In this document: positions 26,743-35,379 of the stretch, piece by piece
Numbering within the stretch: the first letter of the stretch is position 1
Layout of the letters: each line of letters starts with the position of its first letter
Assembly: GCF_004168035.1 (NCBI RefSeq)
Contig: NZ_SDPU01000032.1
Coordinates: forward strand, 209,409 to 273,408
Direction of reading: 5' to 3'
Length of the DNA: 64,000 nt
Origin: Nocardioides iriomotensis
GTDB lineage: Bacteria; Actinomycetota; Actinomycetes; Propionibacteriales; Nocardioidaceae
Translations under genes and position numbers: made by a program
Notes under the pieces: model-generated
Told to the model about the DNA's origin: nothing
Seen by the model: only the letters and a program-made list of their open reading frames with translations
The model's database searches: none

Positions 26743-27588
26743 TCAGTCGCGGTCCAGGAAGTCGACCGCGCTCGCGGCGAACAGCGGCGACAGGAACACG
26801 TCGTAGTGCGTCGCGCCGGGGATGACCGCCAGCGCGTGCCCGCCCTTCGGCCGGCCCTCGCCCGTCCAGCCGCCGTCGCGCAGGCCGCCGTCGAGCAGCC
26901 CGAACACCTCGACGTAGTGGCTCGGCGGGGCCATGTCGGCGTCGCCGCACATGACGAGGGTCGGGACCTGGAGGCCGCGGACCTCGTCGGTGAGGTCGAA
27001 CGGCACCGCCATCAGCGCGCCGATCTTGTCGAGCAGGCGCGGGAAGTCCTCGGGACGCGGGGCGACGCGCTGGTACAGCTCGTACATCGGGGTGCCCTTC
27101 ATCATCTCCGCCGCGGCCCCGGTGACCTGGCCCTGCTGCGCGCGCATCTCGGCGTAGATGGCGTCGGTGCGGACGTGGGCCGAGCAGGTGACGAGGCGGC
27201 GCACCTTGTCGGGGTGCCGGAGGGCGAGGTGGAAGGCCACCCCGCCGCCGAGGGAGTAGCCGACGACGTCGGCCTCGTCGTGGCCGAGGTGCGTGATCAG
27301 CGCGGCGATGTCGTCGGCCATCGCCTCGAGGGTGAGCGGACGGTCGACGTCGGCGGTGCGGCCGTGCGCCTGGAGGTCGGGGAGGATCACCTGGTGGCCG
27401 GCCGCGAAGACCGGGAGGACCGGGCCGAACATCTCGCCGGAGCCGAGCCCGCCGTGCAGCAGCACGAGCGGGCGGCCCTCGCCGTGCAGCTCGTAGTAGA
27501 GGCGGACGCCGTTGACGTCGGCGTACTCCCCGTTGCCGCTGGTGCTGCTGCTCCAGTCGCTGCCCTGCTCGCTCCGCTGCTCGCTCAT
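26743..27588 (-). CDS. Alpha/beta-hydrolase
   Basis: A 281-residue alpha/beta-hydrolase. The oxyanion-hole motif is LLHGGLGSGEMFG. The nucleophile elbow GYSLGGGVAF carries Ser near residue 112. The acid is probably the Asp of MCGDADMAPP and the general base the His of GATHYDVF. The first 20 residues are a low-complexity Ser/Gln/Glu tail (EQRSEQGSDWSSSTSG). AGGAG sits 7 bases before the ATG. Substrate unknown; esterase, lactonase or epoxide hydrolase are all possible. Confidence 0.88.
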   Translation of the reverse strand: MSEQRSEQGSDWSSSTSGNGEYADVNGVRLYYELHGEGRPLVLLHGGLGSGEMFGPVLPVFAAGHQVILPDLQAHGRTADVDRPLTLEAMADDIAALITHLGHDEADVVGYSLGGGVAFHLALRHPDKVRRLVTCSAHVRTDAIYAEMRAQQGQVTGAAAEMMKGTPMYELYQRVAPRPEDFPRLLDKIGALMAVPFDLTDEVRGLQVPTLVMCGDADMAPPSHYVEVFGLLDGGLRDGGWTGEGRPKGGHALAVIPGATHYDVFLSPLFAASAVDFLDRD

Positions 27589-27639
27589 CGCCCTGCTCCT
27601 CGCTCCGGTACGTCGGTGGCTTCACCCACTTCGACCGGG

Positions 27640-27666
27640 GGCGGCGCGAGAACTCATCGCGCCGCC
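27640..27666 (-). terminator. Stem-loop after the first EEP-family gene
   Basis: Perfect 10-bp arms (GGCGGCGCGA at 27640-27649, complement at 27657-27666) with a 7-base loop. On the minus strand it starts 4 bases after the stop codon at 27671. There is no U-tract, as is common for actinobacterial terminators. Confidence 0.65.
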
Positions 27667-27670
27667 GGGA

Positions 27671-28735
27671 TCAGCCGAGGCCGAGCGTGGCGCGGACCAT
27701 GTTGTGGTCGGAGGGGATGGTGCCGTTGACCTGCCACGTGCTGGGGTCCCACTGGGTGACGACCTTGTACTCGCGCACCGGCAGCCGGTTGTCCGCCCAG
27801 ATCCAGTCGATGTTGTTGCCGACGCGGAACTGCTCGTTCCAGTAGCCGAACGAGCGCACGTCACGCTGGAACTTGTTGGCGGTGTTCATCCAGGCGTTCA
27901 CGGTGGTCGCGGCGCGGGGGTGGGCGATCCTGGTGACGCGGTACTGCTGGTTGAGCACGTCGCCGTAGCCGGCCTGCTTCATCCGCGGCAGGAAGCGCTT
28001 CGCCATCGGCGAGAACTTGTGGGTGTTGAAATCACCGGTGGCGACGACCGGCCGGCCCTTCTTCAGGTCGTTGATCTTCCTGATCATCTCGCGCCACTGC
28101 TTGGAGCGGACCTTGCCGTGCTTGGGGTCGAGGTGCGTGGTGGTGAAGAGGAACTCGGCGCCGTTGACGTTGGACCGCAGCACCGCCCAGGCCATGTGGG
28201 CGGGGCTGTCCTTGCCCACCTGCGCGGCGTACTTCAGCTTTCCCTGCTTGACGAGCGTGATCGTCTGCGTGTTGTAGAGGATCCGGTCGCTCTGCGAGGC
28301 GCCCCGGTTCTTCTTCTTGCAGTGGTGCTGCGTGCTCGGCCTCTTGCAGTTGAACGCGTAGCGGTTGGTCAGCGCGAACGTCCCGCCCGCCTTGTTCAGG
28401 CCGTTGCGCAGGTCGAGGAACTGGTTGCGCCCGTCGACCAGGCGCGAGGCGAACGCCTTGCTCGGGTTGACCTCCTGGACGCCGATGACGTCGACGCTCT
28501 CGCTGAGGATGTTCGCGATCACCATCCCCCGTCGCTCGCGCCAGGGGCGGATCTCACCGGCGGTCTGGTCCAGGCTGACGCTGCGGACGTTGTACGACGC
28601 CACCCGGAGGTCGACGGAGGCCTGACGAGCCTCGGCGGCGGCCGGCTCCCCCGCGGCCGGCGACGCCAGCAGGGCGGTGGGGACGAGAAGGGACAGAGCG
28701 GTCAAGGACGTGACGATCAACCCGACGGTGCGCAT
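27671..28735 (-). CDS. Secreted endonuclease/exonuclease/phosphatase-family protein (paralogue 1)
   Basis: A 354-residue protein with a signal peptide (RTVGLIVTSLTALSLLVPTALLA, cleavage likely near ASPAAGE). The EEP/DNase I-like motifs are visible: VASYNVRSVS, VIGVQEVNPS, VVATGDFNTHK, NIDWIWADN and the catalytic SDHNMV at the C-terminus. EEP enzymes cleave phosphodiester bonds in nucleic acids or phospholipids; secretion suggests an extracellular nuclease or phosphodiesterase. The ATG at 28735 has GAAAGAG upstream. It is the neighbour and close relative of the gene at 28899-29969. Confidence 0.88.
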   Translation of the reverse strand: MRTVGLIVTSLTALSLLVPTALLASPAAGEPAAAEARQASVDLRVASYNVRSVSLDQTAGEIRPWRERRGMVIANILSESVDVIGVQEVNPSKAFASRLVDGRNQFLDLRNGLNKAGGTFALTNRYAFNCKRPSTQHHCKKKNRGASQSDRILYNTQTITLVKQGKLKYAAQVGKDSPAHMAWAVLRSNVNGAEFLFTTTHLDPKHGKVRSKQWREMIRKINDLKKGRPVVATGDFNTHKFSPMAKRFLPRMKQAGYGDVLNQQYRVTRIAHPRAATTVNAWMNTANKFQRDVRSFGYWNEQFRVGNNIDWIWADNRLPVREYKVVTQWDPSTWQVNGTIPSDHNMVRATLGLG

Positions 28736-28764
28736 CGTGGCTCTTTCAGGACTAGAGGGCAATA

Positions 28765-28785
28765 GCGGGTAGTACCCGCCTTTTT
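28765..28785 (+). other. Short palindrome followed by T5 (possible plus-strand terminator)
   Basis: GCGGG-TAGTA-CCCGC followed by CTTTTT on the plus strand. No plus-strand gene precedes it, so it would act on antisense transcription. On the minus strand the same palindrome lies just upstream of the secreted EEP gene and could instead be an operator. Confidence 0.3.
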
Positions 28786-28819
28786 ACGTTATGAACCACT
28801 CCATCCCGCGCAAACACGC

Positions 28820-28855
28820 GCGTCCCGCCCACCGGGAAATCGGTGGACGGGACGC
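28820..28855 (-). terminator. Stem-loop after the second EEP-family gene
   Basis: The 15-base arms (28820-28834 and 28841-28855, core GCGTCCCG...CGGGACGC) pair with a single wobble around a 6-base loop. It lies downstream of the stop at 28899 on the minus strand and before the next EEP gene, so the two paralogues are probably separate transcripts. Confidence 0.65.
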
Positions 28856-28898
28856 ATGAGGTGGGTGCGTGGGCCGCTCGGCGGCGGCCGGCGCAGGC

Positions 28899-29969
28899 TC
28901 AGGGGAGCGTGAGCGTGGCGCGGACCATGTTGTGGTTGGAGGGGATGACGCCCGTGAGCTTCCAGGAGCTCGGGTCGTAGTTGACGACCGTCTTGTACTC
29001 CACGACCGGCAGCTCGTTGCTGGCGAAGATCCAGTCGATGCTGTTGCCGGCCCGGAACTGCTCGTTCCAGTAGCTGAAGTCGCGGACGTCGCGCTGCAGC
29101 TTGTTCACCGAGCTGATCCAGCCGTTGACCACGTTCCGCGCCCGCGGCTGGTCGATCTTGGTGACGTAGGGCTGCTGGTTGAGCACGTCTCCGTACCCGT
29201 TGGCCTTCATCGCGGGGATGAACCGGGCGCCCAGCGACGACATCTTGTGGGTGTTGAAGTCACCGGTGACGACCACGGGCAGCGTGCCCCTCAGGCTGTT
29301 CACCTTGGCGATCAGCTCGTCCCACTGCGCCGCCCGGACGCTCTCGTCCTTGGGCTCGAGGTGGGTGGTCACGAAGAGGAACTGGCTGCCGGTGGCGAGG
29401 CTGCTCAGCACCGCCCAGCCGAGGTGGGCGGGGCTGGTGCCGGACCGCTGCGCGCGGTACTGGTAGGCGCCCTGCGACACCATCGAGAGGGTGCGCTTGT
29501 TGTAGTAGATCCGGTCGCTGTGCGAGGAGCCGCGGTCCACCTTCACGCACTTGTACTGGGTGCGCGCCTTCTTGCAGTTGTAGGACTTGCTGTTGGTGAG
29601 GGCGTACCAGCCACCGTGGCTGTTGAGGCCCTTGAGCAGGTCCTGGAACTGCGTCTTGCCGGCCACCAGGCGCGACTTGTAGACCCGGCTCGGGTTGAGC
29701 TCCTGCACGCCGACCACGTCGACGCCCTCGCCGAGGATGTTCGCGACGACGGCGTCGCGCCGCTCCCGCCACGGCCGGAACTCGCCCTGGGCCTTGTCCA
29801 GGCTCACGTTGGTGACGTTGTACGACGCCACCCGGACGTCGACCGGCATCTTGGCCGCGGCGGCGGCCCGGTCGGCCGGCCCGACGGTCACGGTGAGCCC
29901 GGCGGCCACGGCGAGTGCCGCGACGGCGGCGACCCCGCGGGCAAGACGGTTCGTTCGACCCTTGAGCAT
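28899..29969 (-). CDS. Secreted endonuclease/exonuclease/phosphatase-family protein (paralogue 2)
   Basis: A 356-residue secreted EEP protein with a signal peptide of about 38 residues (LARGVAAVAALAVAAGLTVTVG...RAAAAA). The motifs are VASYNVTNVS, VVGVQELNPS, VTGDFNTHK, SIDWIFASN and SNHNMV. In the last, Asn replaces the Asp of the SDHNMV found in paralogue 1. That Asp is part of the usual Asp-His catalytic pair, so activity may differ. Start at ATG 29969 with GGGAGGAC 8 bases upstream. Clearly a tandem duplicate of 27671-28735, with conserved internal cysteines (YNCKKARTQYKCVK). Confidence 0.87.
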   Translation of the reverse strand: MLKGRTNRLARGVAAVAALAVAAGLTVTVGPADRAAAAAKMPVDVRVASYNVTNVSLDKAQGEFRPWRERRDAVVANILGEGVDVVGVQELNPSRVYKSRLVAGKTQFQDLLKGLNSHGGWYALTNSKSYNCKKARTQYKCVKVDRGSSHSDRIYYNKRTLSMVSQGAYQYRAQRSGTSPAHLGWAVLSSLATGSQFLFVTTHLEPKDESVRAAQWDELIAKVNSLRGTLPVVVTGDFNTHKMSSLGARFIPAMKANGYGDVLNQQPYVTKIDQPRARNVVNGWISSVNKLQRDVRDFSYWNEQFRAGNSIDWIFASNELPVVEYKTVVNYDPSSWKLTGVIPSNHNMVRATLTLP

Positions 29970-30111
29970 GCGTGCGTCCTCCCAGACGTTCGTCCGGGGC
30001 GTGCTTACGGCACAGCCCCGGCATTCCTCCCAAAAGGAGTTATCGGCAGGAAGCACGCAGAACTAAACGTGACGTTCGGCTCAAACGAGGCGTTCGGCTA
30101 GCGTCGGAGCC

Positions 30112-31221
30112 ATGCCTGCGATCCTCGAGCGCCACCTGTTCGGGCCCGGCCCGTCGAATCCCTATCCCGAGGCCACCTCGGCCCTCGCTCTGCCGCTGCT
30201 CGGCCACCTCGACCCGGAGTTCCTCCGGGTGATGGACGAGACCTGCGACCGGCTCCGCACGGTCTGGGGGACGGCGAACGCGCGCACGCTGCCGCTCAGC
30301 GCCACCGGCTCCGCCGGCATGGAGGCGGCCTTCGTCAACACCGTGACCGAGGGCGACGTCGTCGTGGTCGCGGTCAACGGGCTGTTCGGCCAGCGGATGT
30401 GCGACGTGGCGGGCCGCTGCGGCGCCGAGGTGATCGCCGTCGAGCACACCTGGGGCCAGCCCGTCGACGTCGACCGCGTGCTGTCCGCGCACTCCTCGCC
30501 CAAGGTGATCGCCGCCGTCCACGCCGAGACCTCCACCGGCGCCCGGTCCGACATCGCCGCGCTGGGGGCGGGGAAGGGCGACGCCCTCCTGCTGACCGAC
30601 GCGGTCACCTCGATCGGCGGCATCGAGCTCCGCGCGGACGACTGGGGCGTCGACGTCGGCTACGCCGGGACGCAGAAGTGCCTGGGCGTCGCCCCCGGCC
30701 TGGCGCCGTTCACGATCAACGACCGCGCCTTCGAGCGCCGGGTCGTCAAGCCGCGGTCCTGGTACCTCGACCTCGGCCTGCTCGGCGGGTACGTCGGGGA
30801 GGCGAGCGGCTCGGGCGGCCGCACCTACCACCACACCGCGCCGACCGCGATGGTCGCGAGCCTGCACGCCGGGCTGGGCCGGATCCTCGACGAGGGGCTG
30901 GAGAACGTCTGGGCCCGCCACGAGGAGGCCGGCCGGCTGCTCCAGGACGGGCTCGTGGAGCGCGGACTCGAGCTGTTCGCCGCCGAGGGCGCGCGGCTGC
31001 CCGAGCTCACCACGGTGAAGGTGCCCGAGGGTGTCGACTCCGCCGAGGTGCGCAAGATCCTGCTGGAGCGGCACGGCGTCGAGATCGGCGCCGGCGCCGG
31101 GTCCTACGCCGCGACGGTCTGGCGGATCGGGCTCATGGGCCACAACGCCCGCCCGGACGCGGTGCTGCTGGTGCTGGCGGCTCTCGACGACGCGCTGGCC
31201 ACGGTCGGCTGGAAGGCCTGA
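30112..31221 (+). CDS. Class V aminotransferase (alanine-glyoxylate / serine-glyoxylate type)
   Basis: A 369-residue PLP enzyme of the AGXT/SGAT group. It begins LERHLFGPGPSNPYPEAT, with SATGSAGMEAAF near residues 63-74, LLTDAVTSIGGIEL for the Asp that pairs with the PLP ring nitrogen, and the Schiff-base Lys in GYAGTQKCLG near residue 189. It transfers the amino group of alanine or serine to glyoxylate, detoxifying glyoxylate. TAGCGT lies 7 bases before the ATG, a leaderless pattern. A 9-bp direct repeat CGTTCGGCT (30073 and 30091) overlaps the promoter and may be an operator. The S33 peptidase gene follows after 5 bases. Confidence 0.92.
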   Translation: MPAILERHLFGPGPSNPYPEATSALALPLLGHLDPEFLRVMDETCDRLRTVWGTANARTLPLSATGSAGMEAAFVNTVTEGDVVVVAVNGLFGQRMCDVAGRCGAEVIAVEHTWGQPVDVDRVLSAHSSPKVIAAVHAETSTGARSDIAALGAGKGDALLLTDAVTSIGGIELRADDWGVDVGYAGTQKCLGVAPGLAPFTINDRAFERRVVKPRSWYLDLGLLGGYVGEASGSGGRTYHHTAPTAMVASLHAGLGRILDEGLENVWARHEEAGRLLQDGLVERGLELFAAEGARLPELTTVKVPEGVDSAEVRKILLERHGVEIGAGAGSYAATVWRIGLMGHNARPDAVLLVLAALDDALATVGWKA

Positions 31222-31226
31222 CGCCG

Positions 31227-32480
31227 GTGTCGCTGCGCTCGGAGACGCTGCACGCCGCGGGACTGCTGCTCGTCGAGCACGAGCTCGACGTCCCGCTCGA
31301 CCACGCCGACCCCGACGGGCCGACGATCACGGTCTTCGCCCGCGAGGTCGCCGACCCCGGTCCCGGCGGCCGCGACCGGCCGTTCCTGGTCTACCTCCAG
31401 GGCGGCCCGGGGTCGGAGGCACCGCGGCCGACCCGGCTGCCCACGAGCCCGGCCTGGCTCGACCGGGCGCTGCGCGACTACCGGGTGCTGATGCTCGACC
31501 AGCGCGGCACCGGACGCTCGTCCCCCATCGGTTCGCTGCCCGGGCTCACGCCCGCCGAGCAGGCGGGGTACCTCGTGCACTTCCGTGCCGACTCGATCGT
31601 CCGCGACTGCGAGGCGGTCCGCGAGGCCCTCGGGGTCGACACCTGGAGCGTGCTCGGCCAGTCGTTCGGCGGCTTCTGCACGCTGACCTACCTGTCGCTC
31701 GCGCCGGGGTCGCTGCGCGAGGCGTTCTTCACCGGCGGCGTGCCGCCGGTCGGGCGGCCGGTCGACGAGGTCTACGCGACGACGTACGCCACCATGCGCG
31801 AGCGCAACCGCCGCTACCACGCGACCTACCCCGGCGACCGGCGGCGGCTCCGCGCGGTCCTCGACCGCGCCGCGGCCGGGGACCTGGTGCTTCCCACCGG
31901 CGACGTCATCACGCCGCGGTGGTTCCGCCAGGTGGGCAACATGCTCGGGATGAGCGACGGCGCCGCCCGGCTGCACTACCTGCTGGAGCTCGACCCCGAC
32001 AGCCCGGCGTTCCTGCACGACCTGACCGGCGCGCTGCCCTTCCACGGCCGCAACCCGTTGTACGTCGTGATCCACGAGGCCTGCTACGCCGACGGGCAGG
32101 CGACCCGCTGGTCGGCGCAGCGGACGATGCCCGACGACTTCCACGAGGACGACACGCTGCTCACCGGCGAGCACGTCTTCCCCTGGTGCTTCGAGGACGT
32201 CGGCGAGCTCCGCCCGCTGCGCGAGGCGGCCGACCTGCTCGCCGAGCACGAGTGGCCGCGGCTCTACGACCCCGAGGTGCTGGCCTCCGTCGACGTGCCG
32301 GCCGCCGCCGCGGTCTACGCCGAGGACCCCTACGTCCACCTCGACTACTCGCTCGAGACCGCCGAGCTGGTGCCGACGCTGCGACCGTGGGTCACCAACG
32401 AGTACGAGCACAACGGCCTGCGCGTCGACGGGGAGCGGGTGCTCGACCGGCTGATCGGGATGGCCCGCGGGCAGGTGTGA
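31227..32480 (+). CDS. S33-family alpha/beta-hydrolase (prolyl aminopeptidase-like)
   Basis: A 417-residue proline-iminopeptidase-type hydrolase. The oxyanion motif is VYLQGGPGSEAPRP, MLDQRGTGRSSPI is the family signature, and the nucleophile Ser is in VLGQSFGGFC near residue 146. An acidic residue (AEDPYVHLDY) and a C-terminal His (NEYEHNGLRVDG) complete the triad. It releases N-terminal proline or another small residue from peptides in the cytoplasm. GTG start at 31227. The 5-base gap after the aminotransferase stop suggests one operon; the functional link between the two is unclear. Confidence 0.9.
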   Translation: MSLRSETLHAAGLLLVEHELDVPLDHADPDGPTITVFAREVADPGPGGRDRPFLVYLQGGPGSEAPRPTRLPTSPAWLDRALRDYRVLMLDQRGTGRSSPIGSLPGLTPAEQAGYLVHFRADSIVRDCEAVREALGVDTWSVLGQSFGGFCTLTYLSLAPGSLREAFFTGGVPPVGRPVDEVYATTYATMRERNRRYHATYPGDRRRLRAVLDRAAAGDLVLPTGDVITPRWFRQVGNMLGMSDGAARLHYLLELDPDSPAFLHDLTGALPFHGRNPLYVVIHEACYADGQATRWSAQRTMPDDFHEDDTLLTGEHVFPWCFEDVGELRPLREAADLLAEHEWPRLYDPEVLASVDVPAAAAVYAEDPYVHLDYSLETAELVPTLRPWVTNEYEHNGLRVDGERVLDRLIGMARGQV

Positions 32481-32500
32481 ACCGCCGCGGGGGCGCCGGC

Positions 32501-33421
32501 TCAGTCGATGTCGAAAACGAACAGGGCGTGGTCGAGCGGGTCACCCGGCGCGCGGAGGTCGTAGCCGTCGGACACCCACAGCCGGCCCTTCACCAGCTCG
32601 ACGGCCCGGGCATCGAGCACGCCCCAGGGCGACAGGTCGAACGACCAGCCCGGGACGATGCTGCGGCTCGCCCAGTCGATCAGGCTCACCGTCGCCGGGT
32701 AGCGGGCGACCAGGAGACCGGCCCCGTCGCGGGTGAACGTCATGCCCATCGCCCCGGTCAGGCCCGGGACGGCGACCGGTGAGCCCACCTTGTTGTGCTT
32801 GTACCGGTAGGACCAGATCGTCCGGTCGAGCCCGACGTACAGCTCCTTGTCGGCCGGGTTCCACGCCGCGGCGGTGAAGTCGCTGCCGACCGGGAGGGAC
32901 TGGTAGGAGTCGAGCCGGAGCTTGCCGCGCTTCCGGTCCAGCCGGAACACCGCCGGCTTCGCGTTCGGTGAGGAGCTGCCGGAGAACACGAAGAGCTGGT
33001 CCTTCTTGCGGTCGTAGGCGACGGCCTCCAGGTCGCCCACCCGGCTCTGGCCGGCGTGGTGGCGGCCGCCCTTCTTCCGCACGCCGGCCAGGTCGTCGTG
33101 GTTGAGGGTGCGCCGCAGGTGCCCGGTGCGGGTGTCGACCGCGAAGAGCTTCTTGCCGTCGTCGTCGACGATCCACAGCGTCCGGTCCCGGGGGACGTAG
33201 CCGGACCCCTCGTTGTCCAGCATGGACCGGTGACTGCCGGCGAACGGAGACGTCCGCACGACCTTCGCCAGCTCCAGCACGGGGGACGACGTGGCGGGAA
33301 TCGCCCGGACCGGGGCGCTCGGTGCCAGCAGGGCGGTGACCAGGATCGCGACGGCGGCCGCACCGGCCCGGAGGGCGCGGCCCCGGCGGCGGCGCTCAGC
33401 CGTCCTGCTCGACAGCCACAT
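32501..33421 (-). CDS. Secreted protein with propeller-like repeats, function unknown
   Basis: A 306-residue protein. The Arg-rich N-terminus and hydrophobic helix (AGAAAVAILVTALLAPSAPVRA) form a signal peptide. The mature part shows repeated strands of the form LWIVDDDGKKLFAVDTRTGHLRRTL, VAYDRKKDQLFVFSGSS and ELYVGLDRTIWSYRY, spaced like blades of a beta-propeller. A role in ligand binding or as an extracellular enzyme is possible, but I see no catalytic motif. Its start overlaps the end of a small upstream reading frame by 26 bases. Confidence 0.75.
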   Translation of the reverse strand: MWLSSRTAERRRRGRALRAGAAAVAILVTALLAPSAPVRAIPATSSPVLELAKVVRTSPFAGSHRSMLDNEGSGYVPRDRTLWIVDDDGKKLFAVDTRTGHLRRTLNHDDLAGVRKKGGRHHAGQSRVGDLEAVAYDRKKDQLFVFSGSSSPNAKPAVFRLDRKRGKLRLDSYQSLPVGSDFTAAAWNPADKELYVGLDRTIWSYRYKHNKVGSPVAVPGLTGAMGMTFTRDGAGLLVARYPATVSLIDWASRSIVPGWSFDLSPWGVLDARAVELVKGRLWVSDGYDLRAPGDPLDHALFVFDID

Positions 33422-33548
33422 CGCGGATGTCCCGATCCATCAGCGGGTGCGGGCCCACCACCCGCGTCGGTCGGACGTGCAGGGAGACCCCGCGTGGCGC
33501 GTGGTTCGGTCCGGCGGCCAGGCCGGCGGACAGGGCGTGGGGAAGCAT
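33396..33548 (-). CDS. Putative 50-residue small protein upstream of a secreted protein gene
   Basis: A 50-residue reading frame with ATG at 33548 and a good ribosome-binding sequence, GAGGAG, about 7 bases upstream. The protein begins LPHALSAGLAAGPNHAPRG and ends DRDIRDVAVEQDG, with no recognised motif. Its end overlaps the downstream secreted-protein gene by 26 bases, allowing translational coupling. The strong start signal in an otherwise empty gap supports it; lack of any known family keeps confidence low. Confidence 0.45.
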   Translation of the reverse strand: MLPHALSAGLAAGPNHAPRGVSLHVRPTRVVGPHPLMDRDIRDVAVEQDG

Positions 33549-33633
33549 CGCAGTCTCCTCGGGTGGGGGCTCCCGGACCTCCACCGTCTCCCGAGGTCGC
33601 CGCGGTGCCCATGACCCCACGGGGCCATTTCGG

Positions 33634-34191
33634 CTACCGCCCGTCCGGTACTCCCAGCCCGCGGAGCGCCATCGTCGCCAGCAGCGCGTGCATCCGCCGC
33701 TCGGGGAGCACGGCGCTGTGCGGGGTCGAGTTGATCAGGCCGAACGTCGCGTGCGCCCGCGCCCGCGCCTCCGCGCGACCGAGGCCCGGCTCGGCCTCCC
33801 GCATGCGGCTCACCCAGAGGTCGACGTACCGCCGCTGGAGCGAGCGCACCCGCTCTCGCGCCGCCTCGGGCAGCGAGTCCCAGTCGCGGTCCTGCACGAC
33901 GATCAGCGGCTTGTTGTGCAGGGCGAACTCGACGTGCCAGTCCACCAGCGCGGCCAGCGCACGCTGCGGGTCGTCCTCGTCCCGGGAGCGCGCGCGTCCG
34001 ACGCGCAGCAGCTCCTCGCTGATGCTGACCAGCATCTCGGCGAGCATCGCGTCCTTGGACGGGAAGTGCTTGTACAGCGCCGGGCCGGAGATCCCGCACG
34101 CCGCGCCCAGGTCGGCGACGGAGACGCCGTGGAAGCCGCGGCGGGCGAACAGCTCGGCCGCGGTCGCCAGGATCTCGTCGCGACGGCCCAC
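33634..34191 (-). CDS. TetR-family transcriptional regulator of the leucine-catabolism cluster
   Basis: A 185-residue TetR repressor. The helix-turn-helix is IISGPALYKHFPSKDAMLAEML-like (ATAAELFARRGFHGVSVADLGAACGISGPALYKHF, residues 10-44), followed by an all-helical ligand domain. By position it should respond to a CoA-thioester or acyl intermediate and repress the carboxylase operon. GTG start at 34191; TAACCT lies 7 bases upstream (leaderless) and overlaps a GTTAACG-type half-palindrome also present at the carboxylase promoter. It is divergent from the methyltransferase gene. Confidence 0.9.
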   Translation of the reverse strand: MGRRDEILATAAELFARRGFHGVSVADLGAACGISGPALYKHFPSKDAMLAEMLVSISEELLRVGRARSRDEDDPQRALAALVDWHVEFALHNKPLIVVQDRDWDSLPEAARERVRSLQRRYVDLWVSRMREAEPGLGRAEARARAHATFGLINSTPHSAVLPERRMHALLATMALRGLGVPDGR

Positions 34192-34198
34192 GCCGCTG

Positions 34199-34216
34199 AG
34201 GTTAACGGACGTTCAC
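34199..34216 (-). promoter_or_regulatory. Leaderless TetR promoter with overlapping TetR operator
   Basis: GTTAACG-GA-CGTTCAC (34201-34216) is a 7-2-7 near-palindrome with one mismatch, overlapping the minus-strand -10 box TAACCT (34204-34199). GAGGTTAACGG is shared with the carboxylase promoter at 35389-35399. This suggests autoregulation. Confidence 0.6.
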
Positions 34217-34297
34217 CCGCCGGCCGTGCCATTGACCGCCGGTCGAACCCGCTCGGACGATCGAGGCACCACCAGACACCAAGGACAGGGAGCACCG

Positions 34298-35362
34298 ATG
34301 CAGGCAGAGGAGCTGGCCGAGCGCGTCTTCGCGTCGGTCCTCGGCGCGTTCGAGACCGTGAGCATCCACCTCGGCGACCAGCTCGGGGTCTACCGGTACC
34401 TGCACGACCACGGCGCGGCCGGCGAGGCCGAGGTCGCGGAGGCGTGCGGGATGGCGCCGCGCTACGCCCGGGAGTGGCTGGAGCAGCAGACCGTGGCCGG
34501 GATCCTCGAGGTGGACGACCCGGCCCTGCCGGCGGAGGAGCGGCGCTACACCCTGCCGGCCGACCACGCCCCGGTGCTCGTCGACCGTGACCACCTGCTG
34601 CACAGCGCGCCCTTCGCCCGCCTCTTCACCGCCTGCGCCGTGCAGGTCCCGGCGCTGACCGAGGCCTACCGCACCGGCGGCGGGGTCGGCTGGAGCACGT
34701 ACGGCGAGCTCATGCGGACCGCCCAGGCGGACGCCAACCGTCCGCTCTTCCTGGGGCCGCTCGGCAGCGAGCTGCTACCGGCGCTGCCCGACGTGCATGC
34801 CCGGCTCAGCGACGGCGGCTCGGTCGCCGACCTCGGCTGCGGCGAGGGCTGGTCGTCCATCGGGATCGCCCGCGCCTACCCCGACGCCCGCGTCGACGGC
34901 TACGACATCGACCCGGACTCGGTCGAGGCGGCCCGGCGCAACGCCGGCGGGGCCGGTGTGGACGGCCGGGTCACGTTCACGCTCGTGGACGGCGCGGCGG
35001 TCGAGCCCGAGACCCCCTATGACCTGGTCACCCTCTTCGAGTGCGTGCACGACATGCCCGACCCGGTCAGCGTGCTCGCGGGCGCCCGGCGGCTCGTCGC
35101 CGCCGACGGCACGGTGCTGGTGATGGACGAGAAGGTCGCCGAGGAGTTCCCCGGCGCCGGCGACGAGATCGAGCGGATCATGTACGGCTACTCGCTGCTC
35201 GTCTGCCTGCCCGACGGCCTCTCCCACCCCGGCTCGGTCGGCACCGGCACCGTGATGCGGCCGTCCACCCTGGCGTCGTACGCCGTCGACGCCGGCTTCA
35301 GCGGGATCGAGGTGCTCCCGCTCGAGCACGACGTCTTCCGGTTCTACCGCCTGCGGCTCTGA
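34298..35362 (+). CDS. SAM-dependent methyltransferase with N-terminal winged helix
   Basis: A 354-residue class I methyltransferase. An N-terminal winged-helix dimerisation domain (YLHDHGAAGEAEVAEACGMAPRYAREWLEQQTVAGILEV) precedes the SAM-binding domain with motif I VADLGCGEGWSSIGIARAYP near residues 173-192 and an acidic motif II (VDGYDIDPDSVE). The layout resembles the Rv2258c type of actinobacterial methyltransferase. Substrate unknown. ATG start with AGGGAG upstream. It lies between the TetR gene and the carboxylase genes but has its own upstream gap, so its link to leucine catabolism is uncertain. Confidence 0.87.
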   Translation: MQAEELAERVFASVLGAFETVSIHLGDQLGVYRYLHDHGAAGEAEVAEACGMAPRYAREWLEQQTVAGILEVDDPALPAEERRYTLPADHAPVLVDRDHLLHSAPFARLFTACAVQVPALTEAYRTGGGVGWSTYGELMRTAQADANRPLFLGPLGSELLPALPDVHARLSDGGSVADLGCGEGWSSIGIARAYPDARVDGYDIDPDSVEAARRNAGGAGVDGRVTFTLVDGAAVEPETPYDLVTLFECVHDMPDPVSVLAGARRLVAADGTVLVMDEKVAEEFPGAGDEIERIMYGYSLLVCLPDGLSHPGSVGTGTVMRPSTLASYAVDAGFSGIEVLPLEHDVFRFYRLRL

Positions 35363-35379
35363 CACCCGAGCCGTGCCGG

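Noticed and set aside
28780..28800. PHO box upstream of the secreted EEP gene
   Set aside because: Only one weak GTTCAT-like half is present; the direct-repeat partner at 11-base spacing is missing.
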